Shown here in pieces: positions 44,519 to 55,618 of a stretch of DNA of 64,000 nucleotides. The DNA comes from Mesorhizobium sp. WSM4306 (GTDB lineage Bacteria > Pseudomonadota > Alphaproteobacteria > Rhizobiales > Rhizobiaceae), in the NCBI RefSeq assembly GCF_007003975.1, contig NZ_VFTC01000010.1:62001-126000 (forward strand), read 5' to 3'. The translations under genes and the position numbers were made by a program. A model generated the notes under the pieces. It was not told the DNA's origin and made no database searches. It saw nothing but the letters and a program-made list of their open reading frames with translations. The first letter of the stretch is position 1. The number at the start of each line of letters is the position of its first letter.

Positions 44519-45211
44519 ATGCTGACGCTTTTCCATCACCCGATGTTTGCCACCTGCCGCTTCGTTCGCCTCGCCTTTGGCGAATATGGCGAGGAGCTGG
44601 CGCTGATCGAGGAAAAGCCGTGGACGCGGCGCAAGGAGTTTTTGGCGCTGAACCCGGCCGGTACTCTGCCGATCCTGCTGGCCGAAGGGGATGTGCCGAT
44701 CGTCGGCGCCATGGTCATCGCCGAATATCTCGACGAGACGCGCGGCGTCTTGAAGCGCGATAAGCGCCTGTTTGCCGAAGACCCGATGCAGCGCGCCGAA
44801 ATCCGTCGGCTGACCGACTGGTACCTCAACAAAGCCGAGAGCGAGGTAACGCGGCACCTGGTGCGCGAACGCGTGCTTAAGCCTATCATGCCGGAAACGG
44901 CGGGCGGCGGCTCGCCCGATTCGGGCGCGATCCGTGCCGCACGCGCCAACATTCGCCAGCACATGAAATATACCAACTGGCTGGCCGGCACCCGCCACTG
45001 GCTGGCCGGCAGCAAGGTGACCTATGCCGACCTGGCAGCGGCGGCGACGCTGTCGGTGCTGGATTATCTCGGCGAGATCGACTGGCGCGAGCATGCCGCG
45101 GCGCGCGAATGGTACACACGGGTGAAATCGCGGCCCTCGTTTAGGCCGCTGCTCTCCGACCGGGTGCGCGGCCTGTCGCCGGTGTCGCATTATGCGGACC
45201 TCGACTTCTAA
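44519..45211 (+). CDS. glutathione S-transferase family protein
   Basis: The 230-aa protein has the GST N-terminal domain ([47 protein letters not shown]) and a helical C-terminal domain ([21 protein letters not shown]). The Cys in FATCRF may serve in place of Tyr/Ser as in beta/omega-type GSTs. Its end overlaps the start of queG by 20 bases; the coupling with queG recurs in rhizobia as far as I know. Confidence 0.88.
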   Translation: MLTLFHHPMFATCRFVRLAFGEYGEELALIEEKPWTRRKEFLALNPAGTLPILLAEGDVPIVGAMVIAEYLDETRGVLKRDKRLFAEDPMQRAEIRRLTDWYLNKAESEVTRHLVRERVLKPIMPETAGGGSPDSGAIRAARANIRQHMKYTNWLAGTRHWLAGSKVTYADLAAAATLSVLDYLGEIDWREHAAAREWYTRVKSRPSFRPLLSDRVRGLSPVSHYADLDF

Positions 45212-46346
45212 ACGCGAAACCCTGCGCGCGCTGATCGACGCAGAGGCGCGGCGCGCCGGCTTCGATGCCGTCGCCGTCACTAGGCCTGACGCGATCCCTC
45301 TGGCGCCGGGACGGCTCGCCGAATTCGTCGCCGACGGTTTTCATGGCTCGATGGCTTGGATCGCCGAGACGCTAGAGCGCCGCAGCGAGCCCTCGACGCT
45401 GTGGCCCGACGTGCGCTCGATCATCGTGCTGGCGATGAATTACGGCCCCGACCACGATCCGCGCGGCGTGCTGGAAAAGCGCGACCGCGGCGCGATCTCG
45501 GTCTATGCGCAAAACCGCGACTATCACGAAATTATGAAGGGCCGGCTGAAGGAGATCGCCGGCAAGATCGTGGCGCGGGCCGGCGGCGACGTCAAAGTGT
45601 TCGTCGACACCGCGCCGGTGATGGAGAAGCCGCTTGCCGAGGCCGCCGGGCTCGGCTGGCAAGGCAAGCACACCAATCTGGTCAGCCGCGAGCATGGCTC
45701 GTGGCTGTTTCTCGGCACCATCTTCACCACCGCCGAACTCGAGCCTGACGCGGCCGAAGAGGACCATTGCGGCTCCTGCCGCGCGTGCCTCGATGCCTGT
45801 CCGACCGACGCCTTTCCGGCGCCCTACCGGCTCGATGCCAGACGCTGCATCTCCTACCTGACCATCGAGAACAAAGGTCCGATCCCGCACGAGTTCCGCG
45901 AAAAGATCGGCAACCGCATCTATGGCTGTGATGACTGCCTGGCCGCCTGCCCTTGGAACAAGTTCGCCCGCGCCGCTTCCGAGGCAAAACTCGCCGCCCG
46001 CGCCGAATTGCGCGAGCCATCGCTGGCGGAGCTGTTGCAGTTGGACGATGCCACGTTCCGCACTTTCTTCTCGGGCTCGCCGATCAAACGCATCGGCCGC
46101 GACCGCTTTGTCCGTAACGTGCTGATCGCAGCTGGCAATTCCGGCGATGTTTCGCTGGCCAGTTCGGTGCGCGTTTTGCTGGACGATGCCTCGCCGCTGG
46201 TGCGGGGTGCTGCCATATGGGCACTGGCCCGGCTGGTGGCGGAGGCCGAATTCAGGGAGCTGGCCGCCATCGGCTCGAACACCGAAACCGACGCGACAGT
46301 GCGCGACGAATGGCTGTCCGCGCTGCCAATTGAGGCGCATGCATGA
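45192..46346 (+). CDS. queG: epoxyqueuosine reductase QueG
   Basis: The 384-aa protein has the cobalamin-binding N-terminal region ([18 protein letters not shown] piece [41 protein letters not shown]) and two [4Fe-4S] motifs, [12 protein letters not shown] and [10 protein letters not shown]. The tail holds HEAT-like repeats ([15 protein letters not shown]). It performs the final step of queuosine synthesis in tRNA. It overlaps the next gene by 4 bases. Confidence 0.95.
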   Translation: MRTSTSKRETLRALIDAEARRAGFDAVAVTRPDAIPLAPGRLAEFVADGFHGSMAWIAETLERRSEPSTLWPDVRSIIVLAMNYGPDHDPRGVLEKRDRGAISVYAQNRDYHEIMKGRLKEIAGKIVARAGGDVKVFVDTAPVMEKPLAEAAGLGWQGKHTNLVSREHGSWLFLGTIFTTAELEPDAAEEDHCGSCRACLDACPTDAFPAPYRLDARRCISYLTIENKGPIPHEFREKIGNRIYGCDDCLAACPWNKFARAASEAKLAARAELREPSLAELLQLDDATFRTFFSGSPIKRIGRDRFVRNVLIAAGNSGDVSLASSVRVLLDDASPLVRGAAIWALARLVAEAEFRELAAIGSNTETDATVRDEWLSALPIEAHA

Positions 46347-47245
46347 GCGAAAAGCAGATCTTTATCTTCGGCGCCGGCTATTCCGGCAAGGCGTTTGCTC
46401 GGGCCAACGAGGAAAAGGCGACGGTTTTCGGCACCTCGCGCTCGCCTGAAAAACTCGAATCACTGAAACAGGCTGGCATCGCGCCGCTACTGTTCGACGG
46501 CGCACTGACCCCTGAGATCCGCGATGCGCTGGAGAAAGCCACGCATCTCATCATCTCGGTGGCGCCGGAGGAGGCCGGTGACCCCGTGCTAAATGCAGCG
46601 CGCCAGGCGATTGCGGCGATGCCTGCCCTTCGCTGGATCGGCTATCTCTCCACCGTCGGTGTCTATGGCGACTATGGCGGCGGCTGGGTCGACGAGACGG
46701 CGGCATGCCGGCCGGTGTCGAAGCGGTCCGTCATGCGGGTGGATGCCGAGCAGGATTGGCTGGAGCTTGGCCGCGAGATCGGCACGCCGGTGGCAATCCT
46801 GCGGCTGTCCGGCATTTACGGGCCGGGCCGCAATGCGCTGGTCAATCTGGAGAACGGCACCGCACGGCGGCTGGTCAAGCCCGATCAGGTGTTCAACCGC
46901 ATCCATTGCGACGATATTGCCGGCGCGCTGTGGCATCTCATCGGCGGCAATAAAGGTGGCATTTTCAACGTAACCGATGACGAGCCGGCGCCGCCGCAGG
47001 ATGTCGTCACCTATGCCGCTTCACTGATGGGCATCGAGCCGCCGCCGGAAATTCCTTTCGAGACCGCCCAACTTTCGCCCATGGCGCGGTCCTTCTATGG
47101 CGAGAACAAGCGCGTCGCCAACACGGCGATCAAGACGGTGGGCTATCGGTTCCGCTTTCCGGACTACCGCCAGGCCTTCGACCGGATGTGGGCTGACGGC
47201 ACGTGGCGCGACGGCGAGCCGCGCAGTCCGATGAAGGGTGGATAA
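46343..47245 (+). CDS. NAD(P)-dependent epimerase/SDR family protein (YeeZ-like)
   Basis: The 300-aa protein has a Rossmann N-terminus ([17 protein letters not shown]), the strand [13 protein letters not shown] and the [18 protein letters not shown] region that carries the S/T-x-Y of extended SDRs. It ends with epimerase-like features ([20 protein letters not shown]). It is the last gene of a likely GST-queG-SDR unit. Substrate is unknown. Confidence 0.86.
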   Translation: MSEKQIFIFGAGYSGKAFARANEEKATVFGTSRSPEKLESLKQAGIAPLLFDGALTPEIRDALEKATHLIISVAPEEAGDPVLNAARQAIAAMPALRWIGYLSTVGVYGDYGGGWVDETAACRPVSKRSVMRVDAEQDWLELGREIGTPVAILRLSGIYGPGRNALVNLENGTARRLVKPDQVFNRIHCDDIAGALWHLIGGNKGGIFNVTDDEPAPPQDVVTYAASLMGIEPPPEIPFETAQLSPMARSFYGENKRVANTAIKTVGYRFRFPDYRQAFDRMWADGTWRDGEPRSPMKGG

Positions 47246-47308
47246 TCGAAACGCGGCGTCGGGCGTGGTATGATTCGCCGAGTTGCGCGGCTTGTGCAGA
47301 GGGGGCTC

Positions 47309-48406
47309 ATGACGATTTCGATGCGATCCTTGGCCGGCAGACGGCCGTTCCTGACGGCGGCGCTGGCGATCGTGGCGCTGGCCGGGCTGGCGGCAGCCGC
47401 CATCACGGCCGAGCCGCGGGCAAAAGAGCTGTTTGGCGCCAAGAAGCTGCCGGCGGTGGCGGCGGCGCAATCCTTCGGCTTTTATTCCAAGGGCTGTTTT
47501 AGCGGCGGTGTCGCTTTGCCCATGGACGGCTCGAACTGGGAAGTGATGCGCCCCTCGCGCAACCGGCGCTGGGGCCATCCGGCGATGATCGCGCTGATCG
47601 AGAAACTGTCGCGCGACGCCGCAGCCGACGGCTGGCCGGGGCTTTTGATCGGCGATATCTCGCAGCCGCGCGGCGGCCCGATGCTGACCGGGCATGCCTC
47701 ACACCAGATCGGCCTCGACGCCGACATCTGGCTGACGCCGATGCCCGGCCGCAAGCTTACCACCCAGGAGCGCGAAAACATCAGCGCCACGTTGATGGTC
47801 GACGACAAGACGCATCTGGTAAAGGACAGGCTGTGGAAGCCGATGCACACGCAGCTTCTGAAGCGGGCGGCGAGCTATCCGGAGGTCGAACGCATCCTGG
47901 TCAATCCCGGCATCAAGAAGAAGCTGTGCGACACCGTCACCGGCGACCGCACCTGGCTGCGCAAGATCCGGCCGTTCTGGGGCCATGACTATCACTTCCA
48001 CATCCGCATCGGCTGCCAGCCGGGTTCGCCCAATTGCAAGGGGCAGGAAGCGACGCCCGACGATGACGGCTGCGGCAAGCCGCTGGCCTGGTGGTTCACC
48101 GAGGAGCCGTGGAGGCCCAACAAGAACCCGGACGCGCCCAAGGCGCGCGACGTGATGACGATGGCGAACCTGCCGAAACAATGCCAGTTCGTGCTCGATC
48201 AGCCCGATGCCGACTCGGTTGAAGCCGTCACCTATCGCGGCGGCGGCGTGGCGATCGCGGCCAGGGCGCCGGAACCCGACGCGCCTTTGCCGCCCATCAT
48301 CGGCAACGCGGCGGGCCTACCAAGCGCTGCCAACGCCTTCACCGCGACGCCGGAGATCGGCATTCCCTTGCCGAGGCGACGGCCGCCAGCAAACGTCGGA
48401 CAGTAA
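47309..48406 (+). CDS. mepA: penicillin-insensitive murein endopeptidase MepA
   Basis: The 365-aa exported protein has an N-terminal membrane/signal segment and the LAS metallopeptidase zinc motifs: GHASHQIGLDADIWL (HxxxxxxD) and GHDYHFHIRIGCQPGSPNC (HxH). It cleaves D-alanyl-meso-DAP cross-links in peptidoglycan. GAGGGGG just before the ATG at 47309 supports that start over 47270. The Pro-rich C-terminal tail (PLPRRRPPANVGQ) is an extension beyond the catalytic domain. Confidence 0.92.
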   Translation: MTISMRSLAGRRPFLTAALAIVALAGLAAAAITAEPRAKELFGAKKLPAVAAAQSFGFYSKGCFSGGVALPMDGSNWEVMRPSRNRRWGHPAMIALIEKLSRDAAADGWPGLLIGDISQPRGGPMLTGHASHQIGLDADIWLTPMPGRKLTTQERENISATLMVDDKTHLVKDRLWKPMHTQLLKRAASYPEVERILVNPGIKKKLCDTVTGDRTWLRKIRPFWGHDYHFHIRIGCQPGSPNCKGQEATPDDDGCGKPLAWWFTEEPWRPNKNPDAPKARDVMTMANLPKQCQFVLDQPDADSVEAVTYRGGGVAIAARAPEPDAPLPPIIGNAAGLPSAANAFTATPEIGIPLPRRRPPANVGQ

Positions 48407-48497
48407 AGGCGAACTGACGCTTCCCCTTTCCTGGGTCATGCGCTAGTCAATCGATTGAAACAGGCGCAACGGCGTCGCAAAGGGGACGACCAAGAGC

Positions 48498-49517
48498 ATG
48501 TCAGGCGACGACGACGCAGCGTTGCGGTTTCCAGTGCTGATCGGCGACATCGGCGGCACCAATGCGCGCTTTTCGATCGTGCTCGATGCGAATTCGGAAG
48601 CCGGCGAGCCGCAGATCGTGCAGACGGCCAATTTCAACACCATCGACGAGGCGATTCAGGCGGCGGTGCTCGACCGCTCGTCGGTGCGGCCGAATTCGGC
48701 GGTGCTGGCGATCGCCGGGCCGGTCGATGGCGACGAGATCCCGCTCACCAACTGTCCCTGGGTGGTGAAGCCGAAGCAGATGTTTTCCAATCTGGGCCTG
48801 AGCGACATTGTCGTGCTCAACGATTTCGAGGCGCAGGCGCTGGCCGTCGTGGCGCTCGGCGAAGAGCATATGGAAAAGATCGGCGGCGGCACGCCGGAGG
48901 AGAATGCCGGGCGCGTCGTGCTCGGCCCCGGCACCGGGCTCGGCGTCGCCGGGCTGGTGCATGCGCTCAACCATTGGATACCGGTGCCGGGCGAGGGCGG
49001 CCATATGGACATCGGCCCGCGCACACCGCGTGATTTCGAGGTGTTCCCGCACATCGAGAAGCTCGAAGGCCGTATTTCGGGCGAGCAGATCCTGTGCGGG
49101 CGCGGCCTGGTCAATGTCTACCGTGCGGTGGCCAAGGCCGATGGCAAGCCGTCCCCCTTCACCACGCCGGCCGAGATCACCGGGGCAGCGCTGGCCAAGA
49201 CCGATGCGGTCGCCGAGGAAGCGCTGGCGCTGTTCGTCACCTGTCTCGGCCGCACCGCAGGGGATCTCGCGCTGGTGTTCATGAGCCGCGGCGGCGTGTT
49301 TTTGACCGGCGGCATCGCGCAAAAGATCGTGCCGGCGTTGAAGGAGGGCAATTTCCGCGCCGCCTTCGAGGACAAGGCGCCGCACAGCGCGCTGATGGGC
49401 TCGATGCCGGTCTATGTCATCACCCACCCGCTGGCAGCCCTTCTCGGGCTCGCTGCCTATGCCCGCAACCCCTCGCTGTTCGGTGTCCAGACCGCAGGTC
49501 GGCGCTGGCGGGCATGA
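48498..49517 (+). CDS. glk: glucokinase
   Basis: The 339-aa protein has the glucokinase phosphate-1 motif [36 protein letters not shown], the catalytic [12 protein letters not shown] and the [13 protein letters not shown] loop, all of the bacterial Glk family rather than the ROK group. It phosphorylates glucose with ATP. It is complete and probably monocistronic. Confidence 0.94.
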   Translation: MSGDDDAALRFPVLIGDIGGTNARFSIVLDANSEAGEPQIVQTANFNTIDEAIQAAVLDRSSVRPNSAVLAIAGPVDGDEIPLTNCPWVVKPKQMFSNLGLSDIVVLNDFEAQALAVVALGEEHMEKIGGGTPEENAGRVVLGPGTGLGVAGLVHALNHWIPVPGEGGHMDIGPRTPRDFEVFPHIEKLEGRISGEQILCGRGLVNVYRAVAKADGKPSPFTTPAEITGAALAKTDAVAEEALALFVTCLGRTAGDLALVFMSRGGVFLTGGIAQKIVPALKEGNFRAAFEDKAPHSALMGSMPVYVITHPLAALLGLAAYARNPSLFGVQTAGRRWRA

Positions 49518-49674
49518 TCCGCACCGCAAAAACTGGCAATCAACTCTCAATCGCGAACTGAGCCGCGACGAAGTTTCGCCGCCTTGGCCATAGGCAAGCC
49601 ACGGCCGGGGCGTTAAGAGGGGGGCCGAATTCCAGCCCGCTCTACCCTGCGGAAACCGACGAAGCGCTGCAGAT

Positions 49675-51534
49675 TTGACACTTCAAAGCCCAAAAAGAGT
49701 GAAGGCGAGACCGGCCGAGGTCACGGCGGTGCTGCGCCGCATCCTGGCTGAAAACAGCCGCGACTATCACTGGTACTATGCCGTCGCCATCATCTGCTCG
49801 CTGCTGGTTTCCGGCACGACGGCCTTCAGCGCCTGGATCATGGCGCCGATGGTCAACCAGATATTCTACGAACGGCAGGGCGGCGCCGTTATCTGGATCT
49901 GCGCCGGTTTCATGGGCGCCTTCATGATCCGTGGTTTCGCCGGCTACGGCCAGGCGGTGGCGCTGGCCACCATCGGCAACAATCTGGTGGCGCGCTACCA
50001 GAGACGCATCTTCGATCATCTGATGAAGCTCGGCGTCGACTTCTTCAACGACACGCGTTCGGGCCGGCTGGCGGCGCAGGTCAACGAGAATGTCGGCGGC
50101 ATTCGCGACCTGTTGTCGTTGACCCTGGTCTCGATCACCCGCGACGCCGTCACGCTGGTCGGCCTTGTCGGCGTCATGATTTACCAGGATCCGGTGCTGT
50201 CGCTGAGTTCACTTCTGATCGGACCGCCGCTGATCTGGGCCGTCGTCTACATCACGCGCCGGGTACGCAAGATCAACCGGGAGTCGGTGCTGATCAATTC
50301 CCGGCTGATCGGGGCCGTGCAGGAGGCCACGCAAGGCATCGCCATCGTCAAGGCCTTCACCATGGAGGAGGAGCTGTCGCGCCGCATCGGCGACCTCGCC
50401 GCCAGCGCCGAACAGCGCAGCAACAAGATCGCCCGCGTGTCGGAGCGGCTGTCGCCGATCTCCGACATGCTGGCTGGCCTCGCGGTGACCGCGGTCATCG
50501 GTTATTCCGGCTATCGGGCACTGGTCCTCGGCCAGCCACCGGGCGCGGTGTTTTCGTTCATCACCGCGCTGATCCTGGCCTATGACCCGGCCCGGCGGCT
50601 GGCGCGCATGCAGGTCTCGATGGAGCGGGCGCTGGTCAATGCGCGCATGATTTACGAGCTGCTCGACCGCGAGCCGAAGCAGGGCGACGCGCCAGGCGCC
50701 ACAGAGGCGCATTTCACCACCGGCGCGGTGCGGTTCAACAACGTGTCGTTCCGCTATGTCGAGGAAGTGCCGGTGCTGCAGGAGCTGAGCTTCACCGCCG
50801 CCGCCGGCAAGATGACGGCCATTGTCGGCGCCTCGGGCGCCGGCAAGACGACGCTGGTGGCGCTGCTGCAGCGTTTTTACGATGTTGATGCAGGCACGAT
50901 CGAGATCGACGGCCAGGACATTTCCAAAGTCACCAAACACTCGCTGCGCGGCTCGATCGCCTATGTCTCGCAGTCGCCCTATCTGTTCGAAGGCACCATT
51001 CGCGACAACATCAGGTATGGCCGGCTATCGGCCACCGACGCCGAGATCGAACAGGCGGCAATCCAGGCTGCGGCCGACGAGTTCATCCGCCAGCAGCCGC
51101 AGGGCTACGACACGCCGGTCGGCGAAGGCGGCGCGACGCTCTCCGGCGGGCAGCGCCAGCGCGTCTCGATTGCCCGCGCCATCGTGCGCAACGCACCGAT
51201 ACTGCTGCTCGACGAGGCGACCTCGGCGCTCGACAACGAGGCCGAAGCCCGCGTCCAGGAAGCGCTCACCCACGTCATGGCCGACCGCACCACCATCGTG
51301 ATTGCGCACCGCCTGTCGACCGTGGTCAATGCCGACCACATCATCGTCATGGAGCAGGGCCGGCTGGTCGAGGAAGGCACGCACGCCTCGCTGATGGCCG
51401 ATCCACACAGCGTCTACGCCCGCTTCCACCGCGTGCAGGGCAAGAAGGGGCTGGGGCTTGTCGACGACGCCAAGCCGATCCAAACTCCGCTGCCGCGCTC
51501 GCGCGGAAAGAAGGTGATGGGGAGGACCGTATGA
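49675..51534 (+). CDS. MsbA-like ABC exporter (fused membrane and ATPase domains)
   Basis: The 619-aa protein has six membrane helices (residues about 35-320) and an ATPase domain with Walker [15 protein letters not shown], signature [16 protein letters not shown] and Walker [13 protein letters not shown]. It resembles lipid A or multidrug exporters of the MsbA/LmrA type. The TTG at 49675 begins the longest frame; GTG 49699 is a weaker alternative. It overlaps dapB by 4 bases. Confidence 0.88.
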   Translation: MTLQSPKRVKARPAEVTAVLRRILAENSRDYHWYYAVAIICSLLVSGTTAFSAWIMAPMVNQIFYERQGGAVIWICAGFMGAFMIRGFAGYGQAVALATIGNNLVARYQRRIFDHLMKLGVDFFNDTRSGRLAAQVNENVGGIRDLLSLTLVSITRDAVTLVGLVGVMIYQDPVLSLSSLLIGPPLIWAVVYITRRVRKINRESVLINSRLIGAVQEATQGIAIVKAFTMEEELSRRIGDLAASAEQRSNKIARVSERLSPISDMLAGLAVTAVIGYSGYRALVLGQPPGAVFSFITALILAYDPARRLARMQVSMERALVNARMIYELLDREPKQGDAPGATEAHFTTGAVRFNNVSFRYVEEVPVLQELSFTAAAGKMTAIVGASGAGKTTLVALLQRFYDVDAGTIEIDGQDISKVTKHSLRGSIAYVSQSPYLFEGTIRDNIRYGRLSATDAEIEQAAIQAAADEFIRQQPQGYDTPVGEGGATLSGGQRQRVSIARAIVRNAPILLLDEATSALDNEAEARVQEALTHVMADRTTIVIAHRLSTVVNADHIIVMEQGRLVEEGTHASLMADPHSVYARFHRVQGKKGLGLVDDAKPIQTPLPRSRGKKVMGRTV

Positions 51535-52352
51535 GCGAATCCGGCGATATGGGCCTGGTGGTGGTAGGGGCGGCCGGCCGCATGGGCCAGACGCTGATCC
51601 GCGCCATCCATTCGATCCCCGGCGCGCGCGTGGTCGGCGCGGTCGAACGCGCCGGATCGCCCTATCTCGGCAAGGATGCAGGCGAGCTCGCCGGCATCGG
51701 CATCATCAATGTGACGATCTCAGACGACCCGCTGCCGGTGTTCGCCAAGGCCGACGGCGTGCTCGATTTCACCGCTCCGGCCGCTACCGTCGAATTCGCC
51801 GGCTACGCCGCGCAGGCTCGCATTGCCCATGTCATCGGCACCACCGGCTGCTCGGCGGAAGACAACGCCAGGATAGAAGCGGCGGCGCGCCACGCGACGA
51901 TCGTCAAATCCGGCAATATGAGCCTCGGCGTCAATCTGCTGGCGGTGCTGGTCGAGCAAGCGGCGCGCGCGCTCGACGCCGACGATTTCGACATCGAGAT
52001 CCTCGAAATGCACCACAAGCACAAGGTCGACGCGCCGTCAGGCACGGCCTTGCTGCTCGGCGAAGCGGCGGCGGCGGGACGCGGGATTGCGCTTGCCGGC
52101 AACGATGCGCGCGCGCGCGACGGCCATACCGGCGTGCGCAAGCCTGGAACGATCGGCTTTGCCAGCTTGCGCGGCGGGTCGGTGGTCGGCGACCACAGCG
52201 TGATCCTGGCCGGCACCGGCGAGCGCATCACGCTGTCGCACCATGCCGAGGACCGCGCGATCTTTGCCCGCGGTGCTGTGAAGGCCGCGCTTTGGGCTCG
52301 CGCGAAGAAGCCTGGACTGTATTCGATGCGGGACGTGCTCGGCCTGAGCTGA
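51531..52352 (+). CDS. dapB: 4-hydroxy-tetrahydrodipicolinate reductase
   Basis: The 273-aa protein has the NAD(P)H loop [17 protein letters not shown], the [17 protein letters not shown] region, [17 protein letters not shown] and the catalytic [24 protein letters not shown] (His-His-x-x-K-x-D-A-P-S-G-T-A). It makes tetrahydrodipicolinate for lysine and diaminopimelate synthesis. Confidence 0.96.
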   Translation: MSESGDMGLVVVGAAGRMGQTLIRAIHSIPGARVVGAVERAGSPYLGKDAGELAGIGIINVTISDDPLPVFAKADGVLDFTAPAATVEFAGYAAQARIAHVIGTTGCSAEDNARIEAAARHATIVKSGNMSLGVNLLAVLVEQAARALDADDFDIEILEMHHKHKVDAPSGTALLLGEAAAAGRGIALAGNDARARDGHTGVRKPGTIGFASLRGGSVVGDHSVILAGTGERITLSHHAEDRAIFARGAVKAALWARAKKPGLYSMRDVLGLS

Positions 52353-52446
52353 GGCATCTATTTTTCTTACGCAATTCCGGACGGAAAACCGCTACACACT
52401 TTTCCTGGAATTGCTCGGACCCACCCCACAACTCGAAGGAGCAAAC

Positions 52447-53067
52447 ATGTCGGGAACTCTCGTGCTCGTGCGCCACGGCCAGAGCGAATGGAACCTGAAG
52501 AACCTGTTCACCGGCTGGCGCGATGTCGACCTGACCGAACTGGGTCACAAGGAGGCCAAAGAGGCGGGTGCAAAGCTGAAGGCGCGAGGGCTGAAATTCG
52601 ACATCGCCTTCACCTCGGCGCTGATCCGGGCGCAGAAGACCTGCCAGCACATCCTCGACGCCGTCGGCCAGAGCGATTTGAAGACGATCCGCGATCAGGC
52701 GCTGAACGAGCGCGACTATGGCGACCTCTCCGGCCTCAACAAGGACGACGCGCGCAAGAAGTGGGGCGAAGAGCAGGTGCACATCTGGCGCCGCTCCTAC
52801 GACGTGGCGCCGCCCGGCGGCGAAAGCCTGAAGGACACCGGCGCCCGCGTCTGGCCCTATTATCTACACGACATGCAGTCGCATGTGCTGAGGGGCGGCA
52901 CCGTGCTGGTCGCCGCGCATGGCAATTCGCTGCGCGCGCTGATCATGGCGCTGGACGGCAAGAGCGGCGAGGAGATCGTCAAGCTCGAACTCGGCACCGG
53001 CGTGCCGGTGATCTACAAGCTCAACGCCGATTCCACCGTGGCGTCGAAGGACGTGCTGGAGGGGTGA
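52447..53067 (+). CDS. gpmA: 2,3-bisphosphoglycerate-dependent phosphoglycerate mutase
   Basis: The 206-aa protein starts [20 protein letters not shown] with the catalytic His of the RHG motif and has [33 protein letters not shown] and [17 protein letters not shown]. The short form lacks one insertion, as is usual in rhizobia. The ATG at 52447 follows GAAGGAGC. The conserved intergenic motif ACTTTTCCTGGAATTGC lies 33 bases upstream. Confidence 0.95.
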   Translation: MSGTLVLVRHGQSEWNLKNLFTGWRDVDLTELGHKEAKEAGAKLKARGLKFDIAFTSALIRAQKTCQHILDAVGQSDLKTIRDQALNERDYGDLSGLNKDDARKKWGEEQVHIWRRSYDVAPPGGESLKDTGARVWPYYLHDMQSHVLRGGTVLVAAHGNSLRALIMALDGKSGEEIVKLELGTGVPVIYKLNADSTVASKDVLEG

Positions 53068-53075
53068 CCACAGCC

Positions 53076-53130
53076 TTCCTCGCCCCGTTTACGGGGAGAG
53101 GATGCCAGCAGGCAGGTGAGGGGCAGCGCC
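53076..53130. repeat. half-copy of repeat family C
   Basis: CTCGCCCCGTTTACGGGGAG and GCCAGCAGGCAGGTGAGGGG match one end of the family C palindromes. It follows gpmA directly. Confidence 0.6.
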
Positions 53131-53180
53131 AGCCGTGGGAATTGAGCCGGCGCCGTGCGGGCGGGTTTGAAAAAAGCGCG

Positions 53181-53209
53181 TTGACACCTGTCGCTTGCCC
53201 GCTTACATG
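53181..53209 (+). promoter_or_regulatory. sigma-70-type promoter of the tRNA-Leu gene
   Basis: TTGACA at 53181-53186 and TACATG at 53204-53209 are separated by 17 bases and lie 11 bases before the tRNA start. The -35 is the exact consensus. Confidence 0.7.
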
Positions 53210-53220
53210 AGCCCGCACCA

Positions 53221-53305
53221 GCCCAGATGGCGGAATTGGTAGACGCGCACGGTTCAGGTCCGTGTTCCGCAAGGAGTGGAGGTTCGAGTCCTCTTCTGGG
53301 CACCA
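53221..53305 (+). tRNA. tRNA-Leu (anticodon CAG), CCA encoded
   Basis: The sequence folds as a class II tRNA: acceptor GCCCAGA with TCTGGGC, discriminator A and encoded CCA; anticodon stem CACGG with CCGTG and loop TTCAGGT (anticodon CAG); a long variable arm (TTCCGCAAGGAGTGGA); and T-arm GAGGTTCGAGTCCTC. The 3' end leads into the terminator and the candidate island. Confidence 0.96.
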
Positions 53306-53351
53306 AATTCCCGTTTCGAACCATTCGATATGGTTCAAACGCCTGACAGAA

Positions 53352-53376
53352 AGCCCGGTTCGCCGGGCTTTTTGTT
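53352..53376 (+). terminator. rho-independent terminator after tRNA-Leu; left copy of the island-flanking repeat
   Basis: AGCCCGG TT CGCCGGGCT forms a GC-rich hairpin followed by TTTTTGTT. With the preceding AGAA (from 53348) it is repeated at 61790-61819 with one extra C. Confidence 0.8.
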
Positions 53377-53379
53377 TAT

Positions 53380-53855
53380 TGGGTATCCAATGCAACTGTC
53401 TGTTGGCGTCCTTCAAGCTGTTGGTAAGCTGTTAGGATTTCTTAACTCCTCGCAGATTTTGAGTAGCTACTCACTATTCTGCCGTGGTTCGTGGCGTGAG
53501 CATTGGTTGACTTGTAATTGCCTTCAGCGCTCTTGCCTTCGAGCGAAATAGCTGACTTCGCCAAGCGAGCTAGTAGGCTGGTCAGGTTTGACACGACCTC
53601 TTCTGCATTCATTTAAGCAACGACTTGCAAGCCGCTAAATTGCGGCGCAAACTAAGCTGTTGGCGTGGGTGTTAACAATGTCAGGCTGGGTAGGCTCATG
53701 GGGTGTCGTTGGACCGAATCTGGTTCAGGAGCACCTGATCGGGCGCGCGGCATCGATTCGAAACATGCCGATGCTGCTTCATATGCATCCGCAGCGACGT
53801 TGCCGTACAATGTACAGTTTCTGAAAGTCGAGACGCGTATCGAGGCGATGTTGCC
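53380..53855. other. 476-base interval at the left end of the island, no gene seen
   Basis: The GC content falls sharply compared with the flanking housekeeping genes. Reading frames here are short and unlike known proteins; no integrase, excisionase or other mobility gene can be seen. It must hold the promoter of the A-B-C-D operon, but I cannot place it. Confidence 0.4.
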
Positions 53856-55607
53856 ATGGCATATTTGACTGGACCTGAGTTGGCGGAACTTAGATCCGTT
53901 ATAGTTCCCCCCAGAGGAAGATTCCCAAACATCACCAAGTTTGAGATGTTTATCTCAGATACAGGGGGACTCCCTGGATTTGAGCAAGTGGATAGAAATG
54001 CGCCGTTTGAGGACATTGTATTTGAGTATTTGAATGAGCTCGACGAGGCGAAATCGCTTCTTTTTCTGGAATCATTGGCGGAAAAATTTAAGCAGGACAA
54101 CGCTGATATTCGAAATTACCTTGAAGATGACCCGTTGATGACGGTCTTGTCTTTGTTGCGGCCCGGCGACGTGACGGGGCCGAAATGGTTTCGCTTGTAT
54201 ACTCCCGGCCCTGCCTACGACAAAAGCGTGAAATCCGGCTTGTTTGAGTTCTTCGACGACTATCATCCCTTTTCTTCCGAAGTATGGGGTGAGCCGAGCG
54301 AACGCACGAAGGAACAGATGGGGGCATCGGGCCACTTTGTTGCGGTCATAACGCAGGACGACGTCGACGCGCGCGACTCCGACCAGGGGGCCTTTGTCCA
54401 TGCCTTCGAGGACTGGCAGACCTCCGCCGATGAGCATGGTTTCAGGCGCAAGCGTTTCGTCGTGTTACTCTTCGGTCGAAAGGCGGAGTCGTGGTGGGAC
54501 AAACGGCGGATGCGTGACAATTTCGGCACCGCCAATTCGCCATTCGATGATAGATCGCTCTTCGTGCTGAAACTGCCGGACGTCAGCGAGGATTTGTCCA
54601 AGGAAAAGAATGCGATCACCAGGTTTCTGTCGAATCCAGTCGTCAGGGGGCCGTTCGGCGTTGTGGTCTTGGGCGAACCAACCGCCGCTTCCGATGACGC
54701 GGCAGGCGCCGCGGCAGATGGTTTAGGTCTCGTCCCCTACCTCAGCAGGCGCAATCCGCATTTCGTCCAGTACTGGCAAGACGGCTGGGCGTCCACAAAG
54801 AAGTTGAACCCTAAGGATCGGGAGGAGCTTTTCAAGTCGCTGCCGATCTTCGTCCGGCCGACAGCTAGCAGGGACGCTACCATAACAGGGATCAAGGCAG
54901 CGATGATGGTCCCTTTGGTCTCGGCGCTCGGCTACACGCCGGAGGAAATCGGAACGGCATGGGAAACGGTCGGCAAATTCCGCCGTGTCTATTGGCGACC
55001 CGAAGGCAATTGGCCGGACGTAACCGAAGCGAAGGACGAGATCGACTACCCATTCGTCGGGCCGCTGAACTCGATTGGCACAAAGCTGCTGAGCCTTGCT
55101 GATTTTATCGACATTCAGGGAAACACGATAAGCACTCGTTTCGAGGATATGCCGGCTGACGATCCCAAGAGGACCCTGCTTTCTTCCAGTCTTCAGCAAC
55201 TGAGGGAGGACACCGATCAACAAGAGGACGATACGGAGCCGGTGTCTCTCGAAATCCTGTCTGAAAGTATCTGCAAATTCGACCGTGCGAAGCTCAATAT
55301 TGTGGCCGCTCACGACCAGAGGGCGGCTCCTCATGACAAGCGGAGCACGATAGGCCATTTTGAGGATTGGGATGCGACGATCGACCAGCAACTCGCCACC
55401 TTTTTTCCCGGACGTGAGCCCAAAGTCCTGCGCATTGCGGTGCTTTTCCAGAATTTCGACGAGTTCGACGGACTTCGCTTCGCCGAGGGGCTGACGGTCA
55501 ACCGCTGGAACTTGCTCAAGCTTCGGGGCGGCCCCGGTGAGTGGACCTTCGACGGCGAAAATGTGAAGCATCTGAAAGATACGGTCGTAGAGATGTTGCA
55601 AGCCTAA
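53856..55607 (+). CDS. gene A: EAD1-like N-terminus plus uncharacterised region (conflict-system component)
   Basis: The 583-aa protein has an N-terminal domain of about 95 residues (LTGPELAELRS, FEDIVFEYLNELDEAKSLL) that resembles effector-associated domain 1 (EAD1) and aligns by eye with the N-terminus of gene E (LSGPQRMLLRK, IFEFLPEAEAG). Residues about 110-285 alternate strands and helices (WFRLYTPGPAYDKSVKSGLF, GHFVAVITQDDV, RKRFVVLLFGRKAESWWDK) in a way loosely reminiscent of TIR-like folds; the catalytic residues are not evident. Residues 290-583 are not recognised. It is soluble. The stop lies 11 bases before gene B, so it is first in the operon. EAD1 modules usually act by homotypic contact with a matching EAD. 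Confidence 0.6.
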   Translation: MAYLTGPELAELRSVIVPPRGRFPNITKFEMFISDTGGLPGFEQVDRNAPFEDIVFEYLNELDEAKSLLFLESLAEKFKQDNADIRNYLEDDPLMTVLSLLRPGDVTGPKWFRLYTPGPAYDKSVKSGLFEFFDDYHPFSSEVWGEPSERTKEQMGASGHFVAVITQDDVDARDSDQGAFVHAFEDWQTSADEHGFRRKRFVVLLFGRKAESWWDKRRMRDNFGTANSPFDDRSLFVLKLPDVSEDLSKEKNAITRFLSNPVVRGPFGVVVLGEPTAASDDAAGAAADGLGLVPYLSRRNPHFVQYWQDGWASTKKLNPKDREELFKSLPIFVRPTASRDATITGIKAAMMVPLVSALGYTPEEIGTAWETVGKFRRVYWRPEGNWPDVTEAKDEIDYPFVGPLNSIGTKLLSLADFIDIQGNTISTRFEDMPADDPKRTLLSSSLQQLREDTDQQEDDTEPVSLEILSESICKFDRAKLNIVAAHDQRAAPHDKRSTIGHFEDWDATIDQQLATFFPGREPKVLRIAVLFQNFDEFDGLRFAEGLTVNRWNLLKLRGGPGEWTFDGENVKHLKDTVVEMLQA

Positions 55608-55618
55608 AGGGGCGGTCG

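Noticed and set aside
53276..53551. 91-codon ORF through the tRNA end
   Set aside because: Runs through tRNA-Leu and its terminator; no ribosome site and no similarity.
53380..53855. Integrase remnant in the island's left end
   Set aside because: Checked all frames for the tyrosine-recombinase R-H-R-Y pattern; none seen.
53665..53868. 67-codon ORF before gene A
   Set aside because: Overlaps the start of gene A, lacks a ribosome site and has random-looking sequence.
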